Source of the DNA: Nitrospinia bacterium
GTDB lineage: Bacteria; Nitrospinota; Nitrospinia; Nitrospinales; JAJDAT01
Direction of reading: 5' to 3'
Length of the DNA: 64,000 nt
Assembly: GCA_029261715.1 (NCBI GenBank)
Contig: JAJDAT010000005.1
Location: 1-64,000 of the forward strand
Under the pieces are notes generated by a model. That model did no database searches and had not been told where the DNA came from. It saw nothing but the letters and a program-made list of their open reading frames with translations. The translations under genes were made by a program, and so were the position numbers. Below are positions 8,420 through 14,934 of this stretch, one piece after another (position 1 is the stretch's first letter; every line of letters starts with the position of its first letter).

Positions 8420-10576
8420 TTACTCATTGGGTTTATAGTTAACTTCTTCCAGAGTTTTTAAAACTCCCTCTGTATCATATTTACTAATACAAACTCTTAG
8501 TTTTTCCAGCAATGGTTTAAAGTCTTGTCCCATATCCTCTAGCTCTTGAATGTTTTTTTTCAGTTTAGTTAGATTTCTGTTTTTTGCGATTTCCAGTAGA
8601 CGTAAATATAAATCTTCGGGAAGGACGATATCCTTTAGCTCAATATTTAGCGCTTCTTTTTTGACGTTTTCATCGTCTGACAAGTTTTCGGTTTCAAACT
8701 TTACGCCAAGGAGTTTTGAAAGACAGGTCGGTATTATCTCTAGTCTGAATGGCTTGGTTATGAATTCATGAAAGCCCATATCTAGGTAATCTTCTTTTTT
8801 ATTCATTAGGACTGAAGCGGAAACTAGAACAAACTTTATAGATTTATGGTCAAAGTCTTTTTTAATTTGAGAAACCAATTCTTCGCCATTCATAATAGGC
8901 ATCCTCATATCTGAAAATATGATATCGGGGATTTTATGATTTATTTTTTCTAGCGCCTCTTTGCCATTAGAAGCTTCATAAACTTCAACGCCAATTTGAC
9001 TGAGGTAACGCGTTAAAAACTCGCGATTTTCTTTAACGTCTTCGACAACTAAAGCGCAGACTGAATTATCCTTAGCTAAATGTAATGTTTTTTTTCTGCG
9101 GTCGTTTCGTTTGATGAGTTCACTTTTGCTCGCGGGAAGAGTTAGGGAAAAATAGAATTCTGCGCCTTCTCCTACGACAGAATTTACAGATAGTTTTCCT
9201 CCCATGAGTTCTACAAAGCTTTTAGTAATAGTTAACCCCAATCCAGTTCCGCCTTTTTTGATACCTTCAGTGTGTTGACGGAAGGGTTCAAATATTTGTT
9301 GTTGAGCTTCTGGAGAAATCCCCATACCTGTATCTCTTACTTTAAATTGATATTCGCTATTCTCATTTTTTCTAAGAGTAAGAGAAATTCCTCCGGTGTC
9401 TGTGAATTTTATCGCGTTCCCTAATAGATTGATCAAAACCTGCCGTAATTTTGATTCGTCTCCTTCGACCAAAATAGGAGTGTTGTCAACGCCGAACGTT
9501 TCTAGAGCTAAATCTTTTTCCTCGCATCGCAAAGTAAACATGGACGCTAAGCCAGTAATGAGTTCGTTTAAATCAAACGCGTTGATATTGATTTCAATAT
9601 GTCCCGCTTCAATTTTTGAAATATCTAAAATATTGTTTATTAAGGAAAGAAGATTGTTCCCGCTTAGATTAATGGTTTCCAGTTCTTGCTTTTGTTTTGG
9701 CGTGAAGTTTTCATCTAACAGTAATAGTTGGGTATAGCCTAGAATTGCGTTCATTGGCGTGCGGATTTCGTGACTCATGTTGGCTAAAAATATACTTTTA
9801 GCGCTGTTTGCCGATTCAGCGTCTAATTTTGCCGACTCTAATTCTCTTTGAGCTTTTTCCAAATCAGAAATTGACCGGTTTATATCTTCCACCATTTGAT
9901 TAAACGAGCGGCCTAGATGTCCGATTTCATCGCCAGAGGTTATCGGTATTTTTACTTTTGTGTTTCCTTTTGAAACTTCATTTGCAGCTTGAGCCAAACT
10001 TAGTAATGGTTTAATGCTTTTATTGGTAAACAGTATCGAGACTAAGATTCCTAAAGCAAAAATGCCAAGGGTTAGATACAAGGTTTTCAATTGATAATCG
10101 AAAATATTGTTTTGCAAATTTTCTAAGGAGTAACTGAGAAGTAAGTTGCCGTGGCTTTTTTGTTTTTTTTGGTTTGTTTGGATGGGAGAGCTAACAAAAA
10201 GTTTGTTATCTAACTCAATAATGCCCTTCTTATTAATGAGTTTTTTATGATCGACTTCTAACTTTTGAGGGTTAAAAATAGCGATTTTTTCATTTTCTGT
10301 GTTGAATATACCCAAATAGGCGAGTCGAGAATCCTTTTTTGCCCAGTCAATGGCGATGCCAACTCCTTGAAAGTCCAGAAAGTCCAAACTGATTCCAGCA
10401 GAAAGAGCTATCATTTCCCCGGTACTCTGAACCTGATTTTCTAGGTTTTTCAAGGCTTGTTTTTTATAAACGGTTGGGAAATATATAAAATTGAATAAAG
10501 AGATGACCGCAAATACCCAAGAAAAATGGATAATTACCTTAGAGCGGATGGGCAATGAATAAAAGAAATTTGACAT
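8420..10576 (-). CDS. Membrane-bound hybrid histidine kinase
   Basis: Sensor kinase of 718 residues. A first membrane helix (about 13-34), a periplasmic sensor region (about 35-165) and a second helix (about 166-184) are followed by a HAMP segment (about 185-238), a HisKA domain with phospho-acceptor H269 in ANMSHEIRTPMNAILGYT, and an ATPase domain with DTGMGIS and GGTGLGLTI. A receiver domain (about 505-615) has D556 and K608. The last 100 residues are helical and unassigned; I see no Hpt signature. The signal sensed is unknown. It heads a minus-strand group with the HD-GYP regulator, so phosphorelay to cyclic-di-GMP turnover is the likely output. Confidence 0.93.
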   Translation of the reverse strand: MSNFFYSLPIRSKVIIHFSWVFAVISLFNFIYFPTVYKKQALKNLENQVQSTGEMIALSAGISLDFLDFQGVGIAIDWAKKDSRLAYLGIFNTENEKIAIFNPQKLEVDHKKLINKKGIIELDNKLFVSSPIQTNQKKQKSHGNLLLSYSLENLQNNIFDYQLKTLYLTLGIFALGILVSILFTNKSIKPLLSLAQAANEVSKGNTKVKIPITSGDEIGHLGRSFNQMVEDINRSISDLEKAQRELESAKLDAESANSAKSIFLANMSHEIRTPMNAILGYTQLLLLDENFTPKQKQELETINLSGNNLLSLINNILDISKIEAGHIEININAFDLNELITGLASMFTLRCEEKDLALETFGVDNTPILVEGDESKLRQVLINLLGNAIKFTDTGGISLTLRKNENSEYQFKVRDTGMGISPEAQQQIFEPFRQHTEGIKKGGTGLGLTITKSFVELMGGKLSVNSVVGEGAEFYFSLTLPASKSELIKRNDRRKKTLHLAKDNSVCALVVEDVKENREFLTRYLSQIGVEVYEASNGKEALEKINHKIPDIIFSDMRMPIMNGEELVSQIKKDFDHKSIKFVLVSASVLMNKKEDYLDMGFHEFITKPFRLEIIPTCLSKLLGVKFETENLSDDENVKKEALNIELKDIVLPEDLYLRLLEIAKNRNLTKLKKNIQELEDMGQDFKPLLEKLRVCISKYDTEGVLKTLEEVNYKPNE

Positions 10577-10831
10577 AAATTAACTATGAAGGTGGGAGTC
10601 TTTCCCAAGCCAAGGGTTTTATAAACTTATTTCATACTAAAAGAAACTTGTCTGCCGTAAAAGGATAATTTGTTAGACTTTAGAGTAGGGTAAGTCGTAT
10701 AAAATGGAAATATCCTTTCAAAGTTTGAGATTTGTTTTTTGTAAAACAATTAGTATCAATTATCTTTGCTCCCTTGTTTGTTGTTTGAGGAAAAATTTGT
10801 TTTAGATATTGTAGATTTTTAAAACTAAGTA

Positions 10832-11659
10832 ATGAGAAATTTTTTATCAAAATTACCGCTTTCGACTAAGCTCGCAGGGGGATTTATCCTCTCCATAGTG
10901 ATTGTTTCAATCTTCGCTTCTTGGATAGCTCCATTTCCTTATGATCGCCAAGATACCCTTAATTCTTTGGCTTCACCTGGCTATCCTTATTGGATGGGGA
11001 CAGATCGTTTAGGTCGAGATTTACTTTCTAGAATTATTTACGGCGCTCGAATTTCTTTATTTGTGGGAGTTTTTACAACCGTCGCCGCATTAATTATTGG
11101 GGTTGTTTATGGGACTATTTCTGGATATCTAGGCGGTCGAATTGATAGCTTTATGATGAGAGTGGTGGATGTTATTTTTTCTCTTCCCGACCTTTTATTG
11201 ATAATTTTGATTACAGTGTTAATGGGGCGCGGTTTGTTAGGCATTTTTATAGCGTTAACTCTTGTGAGTTGGGTTACTACAGCTAGGTTAGTTCGTGGAG
11301 AAACCTTGAAATTAAAGGAAAGTCAATTTGTAGAGGCTTCGCGAGCGCTGGGGGCCAACCATTTTAGAGTTATGTTTCGAGAAATATTGCCCAATTTATG
11401 GGGGATTTTGATTGTGACTCTTAGTTTTCGCATTCCAGTAGCGATTTTATCCGAGTCAACTTTAAGCTTTGTAGGTTTGGGAATAGCTCCTCCATATAGT
11501 AGTTGGGGGACGTTGACAAATGAAGGATGGATGGCGGTTAAGTTTTACCCGCATTTGATTGTTTTTCCTTCATTAGCTATATTTATTACTATATTGTCTT
11601 TTAATCTGTTTGGAGATGGTTTGCGCGACATTTTAGATCCAAAAGGCAAAACTGACTAG
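10832..11659 (+). CDS. oppC: Dipeptide/oligopeptide ABC transporter permease, DppC/OppC type
   Basis: Second inner-membrane permease of a peptide/nickel-type importer. After the first helix comes the DppC hallmark YWMGTDRLGRDLLSRIIYGARIS, read here in two halves (YWMGTDRLGRDLL, then SRIIYGARIS). The EAA loop follows (EASRALGANHFRVMFREILP) and the typical C-terminus ends NLFGDGLRDILDP. The length, 275 residues, is normal. The partner DppB-type gene sits at 5801-6715, so the pair is interrupted by a minus-strand signalling block. No ATPase or solute-binding gene is adjacent. Confidence 0.93.
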   Translation: MRNFLSKLPLSTKLAGGFILSIVIVSIFASWIAPFPYDRQDTLNSLASPGYPYWMGTDRLGRDLLSRIIYGARISLFVGVFTTVAALIIGVVYGTISGYLGGRIDSFMMRVVDVIFSLPDLLLIILITVLMGRGLLGIFIALTLVSWVTTARLVRGETLKLKESQFVEASRALGANHFRVMFREILPNLWGILIVTLSFRIPVAILSESTLSFVGLGIAPPYSSWGTLTNEGWMAVKFYPHLIVFPSLAIFITILSFNLFGDGLRDILDPKGKTD

Positions 11660-11756
11660 CGATTCAATAGGAATGATATATCTATTTGAACTTTAAGGGC
11701 TTTTCTGTTTTTTTTCGGCGGCTCTAAAGTTGAGCCTAATCGCTTAAATTTATAAA

Positions 11757-11785
11757 TTGACATGTATGAGAAATCGTTATACATT
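11757..11785 (+). promoter_or_regulatory. Putative sigma70 promoter (TTGACA-17-TACATT)
   Basis: A consensus -35 TTGACA (11757-11762) lies exactly 17 bp before TACATT (11780-11785). Transcription from about 11792 would serve the small gene starting at 11835 and the DUF1566 gene behind it. The site argues against the longer frame that would begin with TTG at 11757, because that codon would be the -35 element. Confidence 0.5.
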
Positions 11786-11809
11786 TCCTTTTTCTTACGC
11801 GATTTCTCA
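11767..11809. promoter_or_regulatory. 10-bp inverted repeat straddling the -10 box, operator-like
   Basis: TGAGAAATCG (11767-11776) and CGATTTCTCA (11800-11809) are perfect inverted copies, 33 bp from arm to arm. They enclose the -10 element and the predicted transcription start. The geometry suits a dimeric repressor or a 5' hairpin. Confidence 0.4.
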
Positions 11810-11834
11810 ACTTGGTCGTATTCAAGAGGCAACA

Positions 11835-12101
11835 ATGGATCCGATTAAATACGATTTGGTTAACGAAGTAATTCGCGTTTCCCAGACCAATTTATTGGCA
11901 AAGCAGCAGGAAAATCAACCTGGAGAGCGAGCTGTTCTGGAGTGGATTCAAAAGAACGCAGCTTCATACAGAGAGCACTATAATAAAAGTCTCGAAGGAT
12001 TTTCCAACCAAGAGCTGTGCGGGATGTTAAAAGAATTAAGCGGGTCTGGAAAAATTTTAGACGATGTGCTTACTAATGTTCCAGCTTTCCCAAACAAATA
12101 A
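11835..12101 (+). CDS. Small conserved-looking protein of unknown function (88 aa)
   Basis: I do not recognise the family. The product (starting MDPIKYDLVNEVIRVS) is soluble, mostly helical and acidic-to-neutral, with no signal peptide or cysteine motif. The ATG at 11835 is chosen because AAGAGG lies six bases upstream and a TTGACA promoter ends just before. The frame also stays open to a TTG at 11757 and an ATG at 11766, but these overlap the promoter and lack a ribosome-binding site. The next gene follows after 27 bp, so the two are probably co-transcribed. Confidence 0.6.
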   Translation: MDPIKYDLVNEVIRVSQTNLLAKQQENQPGERAVLEWIQKNAASYREHYNKSLEGFSNQELCGMLKELSGSGKILDDVLTNVPAFPNK

Positions 12102-12128
12102 GAAATGTAATTGACCGTACCTGATACT

Positions 12129-12935
12129 ATGGAAGAAAACAAAGAGACAAAGACCGAAAAAAAGGACGAGGCAACAGCCGCCGCTCCAGCCGAAAAACCA
12201 GCTAAAGCTGCAGCTCCAGCAGGAGATAAAAAGCCTGCGGCAAAGCCAAAAGCTGCCGCGAAACCGGCAAAAAAACCAGCTGAGCCTTTAGTGGATAATG
12301 GAGATGGAACCATCGTCGATCCCAATTCAGGCTTGATGTGGAAGAAAACAGACGCTTGGATTGACACCCATAAATTTTATTTATGGACCGGCCATAGAGA
12401 ATATGTCGAAAAAATTAATACTGAAAAGTTTGCCGGCTTTGATAGTTGGAGAGTGCCTTCTAAAGCAGAAGCTGCAACTATTTTCAACAAAGATAAAGAA
12501 TGTATAGATAAGAACGGGAGTGTTTATTACATCGATCCAATTTTTGAAAGAGGCGGTGTGGGAAATACTTGGATAGTCGAATGTAGCGACGAAAAAATAA
12601 TTCGCTATGATTTTAAAACCGGCGTAGATACTCCTTACCCGCCGGCAGATATTTGGGCGTCCATTAGACTTGTCCGTAAAGAAGGCGATCCTGCAAATTT
12701 ACCAGGAGGAAGTGGGCAACCAGCCGAAACGGCCACAGAAGATCAGGCTGAAACCACTGATGCTGCTACGGCTACTGCCGCTCCTGCAGCTGCCGCTTCT
12801 GCGGCTCCGCAATCGTCCGGTGGCGGTAAAAAAGGACCTCTTAAGAATAAAAGGCCAGGCGGTATTACCGATGCCGAAAGAGCCGAGATGCTTAAAAACG
12901 CTAAGGCTCATGCCGCAAACAAGAAAAAAGGTTAA
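12129..12935 (+). CDS. DUF1566 (Lcl-like) domain protein with Ala/Lys/Pro-rich arms
   Basis: The middle of the protein (about residues 55-190) has the DUF1566 pattern: DNGDGTIVDPNSGLMWKK, a later GFDSWRVPSKAEA, and a closing WASIRLVRK. This fold is C-type-lectin-like, and its function is generally unknown. It is flanked by a lysine/alanine/proline-rich N-terminal arm and an Ala/Thr-rich then basic C-terminal arm, reminiscent of histone-H1-like tails. There is no signal peptide. I use the ATG at 12129; a TTG at 12111 would add six residues. The final codons are part of a bidirectional terminator shared with the convergent gene. Confidence 0.8.
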   Translation: MEENKETKTEKKDEATAAAPAEKPAKAAAPAGDKKPAAKPKAAAKPAKKPAEPLVDNGDGTIVDPNSGLMWKKTDAWIDTHKFYLWTGHREYVEKINTEKFAGFDSWRVPSKAEAATIFNKDKECIDKNGSVYYIDPIFERGGVGNTWIVECSDEKIIRYDFKTGVDTPYPPADIWASIRLVRKEGDPANLPGGSGQPAETATEDQAETTDAATATAAPAAAASAAPQSSGGGKKGPLKNKRPGGITDAERAEMLKNAKAHAANKKKG

Positions 12936-12952
12936 CGCCTTTTTCTTGTTTG
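12916..12952. terminator. Bidirectional terminator overlapping two stop codons
   Basis: CAAACAAGAAAAAAGG (12916-12931) pairs with CCTTTTTCTTGTTTG (12938-12952), with one bulge and a 6-base loop. The A- and T-runs lie inside the stem rather than as a pure trailing U-tract. It spans the last codons of the converging genes ending at 12935 and 12932. Confidence 0.6.
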
Positions 12953-13186
12953 GTTTAGCCAGCCCCGCACTAACTCGGTAGTAAACTTCGGATTCATCCC
13001 CACAAACTCATCCATTTTTTCAGCAAGTTCTATAGCTTCAGGACTTCTTGGCGGTTCCTTTTTCTGTGGTTTCTTTTTTTGATCGTTTGGTTTCTTTTTG
13101 CTTTTTTTAGTCTTTGGTTTTAATAAGAAAATGAGCCAAACTATTAAACCAACGGTAAGAACAGCGATGATGATTAAGGTAGTCAC
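12932..13186 (-). CDS. Small single-span membrane protein with a basic linker
   Basis: Eighty-four residues: one N-terminal membrane helix (about 3-22), a very lysine-rich linker (about 23-48), and a C-terminal helical segment that reads EKMDEFVGMNPKFTTELVRG then WLNQ. That tail resembles the FliF C-terminal segment that docks on FliG, an observation by eye only. The gene starts four bases after the DnaJ-like gene on the same strand, so the two are very likely co-translated. Its stop overlaps the convergent DUF1566 gene by four bases. I cannot assign a function. A membrane anchor working with the co-chaperone is an inference. Confidence 0.65.
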   Translation of the reverse strand: MTTLIIIAVLTVGLIVWLIFLLKPKTKKSKKKPNDQKKKPQKKEPPRSPEAIELAEKMDEFVGMNPKFTTELVRGWLNQTRKRR

Positions 13187-13190
13187 GGTA

Positions 13191-14126
13191 CTAACCGTTT
13201 ACAACCATAAATTTGACGATAAAGTCTCCGCGTTTTTTCCCCCATTGGATTGCGGCTCCTAATCCAGGAATTCTATATTCTTCGCCAGTTAATGTGTCTT
13301 CTTCAAGATAAATCTTTTTAGTAGAGTCAAGCGTTTCTACTTCAATCTCACCGCCGGTTTGGGCTAGCTTTGCGTCAATTTTGACTTCGGCGTAAATGTC
13401 TTCTTTAACTCTTTTGAAGGTAGGATGTTTTTTTGTTTGAACTTTTAAAAATAAATCGCCTGGAGGTCCGCCGTTTTTTCCTTCTCCTCCTTTTTTCTCA
13501 ATACGAATCGGGTATTGATCTGCCACTCCAGGAGGAATCTTAGCTTCAATGGAAGTTTGGATTACTACTTGCCGTTTACCGTCGCAAACCGAACATTCCT
13601 CGCCAGCGCTAGACCCTGTTCCTTTGCAGTTATCGCAATTGACGTATTTTTCATAAGAGTATTTGATATGTCCGCCTAAAACTACAGTTTTAAACGGTAT
13701 ATCTACCATGAAATGGAGATCCATGCCTCGAATTGGCATGTTGGGGTCAAAGGCTTGTTCCTCTGTCGTAAAAGGATTTGTAAAAGGGTCTTCCGGACGT
13801 TGCCCTTGAGAAGAGCGAAAGCCGTAAGGATTTCTAAATCCGTCTTTTGATGAGGATCGATTGCCGCCTCTAGGACTGCTTCCAGGGCTCGTTCGTTCTG
13901 ACCGTGTTGAGTAGCTTTGTTTTAAATCATAGTCTCTGCGTTTTTTTTGATCTTTTAGAGTCTCGTAAGCGAGGCTGATGATTTTAAAATACTCTTCGGC
14001 TTTTTTGCTGCCTTTGTTGGCGTCAGGGTGATGTTTCTTCGCCAGATCTCGGTATTTTTTTTTGAGTTCGTCTTGAGTAAACTTAGCTTTAACGCCAAGC
14101 ACTTTATAATAATTTTTTTCGGCCAT
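13191..14126 (-). CDS. DnaJ-like co-chaperone with a half zinc centre
   Basis: Hsp40 protein of 311 residues. The J domain covers about 4-68, with the Hsp70-activating HPD at 33-35. A Gly/Ser/Arg-rich linker with FRNPYGF- and FTNPFTT-like segments follows, then the two C-terminal substrate-binding beta domains ([22 protein letters not shown]). Classical DnaJ has four CxxCxGxG modules. Here only two are seen, CDNCKGTG and CSVCDGKR, so it is intermediate between DnaJ and zinc-less CbpA. The length is CbpA-like. No dnaK or grpE is nearby. The small membrane protein immediately downstream is probably its operon partner. Confidence 0.88.
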   Translation of the reverse strand: MAEKNYYKVLGVKAKFTQDELKKKYRDLAKKHHPDANKGSKKAEEYFKIISLAYETLKDQKKRRDYDLKQSYSTRSERTSPGSSPRGGNRSSSKDGFRNPYGFRSSQGQRPEDPFTNPFTTEEQAFDPNMPIRGMDLHFMVDIPFKTVVLGGHIKYSYEKYVNCDNCKGTGSSAGEECSVCDGKRQVVIQTSIEAKIPPGVADQYPIRIEKKGGEGKNGGPPGDLFLKVQTKKHPTFKRVKEDIYAEVKIDAKLAQTGGEIEVETLDSTKKIYLEEDTLTGEEYRIPGLGAAIQWGKKRGDFIVKFMVVNG

Positions 14127-14562
14127 AAAAATAGTTATTACTTCAAATTAAAATCGTTTAAATAATATTGTAGACGGAATAGCAATCGACGTAAAAGTTA
14201 ATTTCTGAAAAAGATTTCATTATTACCGCAAAGTAGCAAAGGACGCAAAAAAATAAAGATCGAGAGCAAGACGTTCAATTTCATTCTTGAGTATGGGAAC
14301 ATTGAAATTGGCCAATAGGGTCAATTATTTTAAGAGATAAGATTGGACGTTTTTTTGGATGGTGAACTGCAATTCAAGCTTCGACGGTTTTATGAGACCA
14401 TTTATCCTTATTTGTGATGGAGCCCTGTAGTGTTGCGATTCAACTTTTCAGAGTTCCACAGTTTGCCAGGTTATTAAATAGTTATTTCTCAATGTGTTAG
14501 ATCTTGATACAATAGAACAAAAAGGACAAATTGAAAATCACTTTTTATTTTAGGCGGTAAAC
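14127..14562. other. Intergenic stretch with a dispersed-repeat relic and no supportable gene
   Basis: It holds the DnaJ-operon promoter, a GCAAAG-rich relic at about 14226-14250 (CCGCAAAGTAGCAAAGGACG, like scattered repeats of many genomes) and an 8-bp inverted pair, CAATTTCA (14276-14283) and TGAAATTG (14303-14310). Short plus-strand frames around 14340-14410 look faintly protein-like but have no start signal. A TACAAT box at about 14507 may serve the lipoprotein gene. Confidence 0.4.
14167..14195 (-). promoter_or_regulatory. Putative sigma70 promoter for the DnaJ-like operon
   Basis: On the minus strand TTTACG (14190-14195) and TACAAT (14167-14172) are 17 bp apart, about 40 bp before the start codon at 14126. 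Each box has one or two mismatches to consensus. Confidence 0.35.
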
Positions 14563-14754
14563 ATGAAAAATGTAGTTAGGTTACTGATTATTAGTTCTTT
14601 GGCAATTATATTAAACGGATGTTTCTTAACCAAGGTGATCACTGTGCCAATGAGAACTGTAGGCGCTGTTGTTTCTATTATCCCTGGGGCTGGAGATGTT
14701 GCGCATGACGTTATCGATGAAGCCGCCGATGTAGTAGATAAAGCTCCGTTATAA
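14563..14754 (+). CDS. Small lipoprotein (63 aa), DUF6726-like
   Basis: A lysine-containing N-terminus and hydrophobic stretch (LLIISSLAIILNGC) end in a lipobox with C20, so the mature protein should be lipid-anchored. The mature part is only about 44 residues: TVPMRTVGAVVSIIPGAGD, then an acidic helix (VIDEAADVVDKAP). This composition resembles the tiny DUF6726-type lipoproteins, but the match is from memory. The gene stands alone between long intergenic regions. Function unknown. It might sit in the inner face of the outer membrane. Confidence 0.7.
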   Translation: MKNVVRLLIISSLAIILNGCFLTKVITVPMRTVGAVVSIIPGAGDVAHDVIDEAADVVDKAPL

Positions 14755-14934
14755 GTCTTAATTTAAAAGCGAAAAGAATTAAAAGTTAATTAATTTGCTA
14801 CCGCGTTATTTCTCTGTCTTGCAAAGGTTGTGATTTATTGTTGTTGGATTAATTTCCGCTAATAAAATACGATTTTTAGCAAAATTTTATTTTGATTTAC
14901 GCAAGACATAGCCTTCCATTTTTACATTTCGTTT

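Noticed and set aside
11978-12981. Frames of about 70-130 codons opposite or overlapping the DUF1566 gene
   Set aside because: They are shadows of the Ala/Lys/Pro-rich coding sequence, with Ser/Gly/Arg- or Leu/Pro-rich translations and no start signals.
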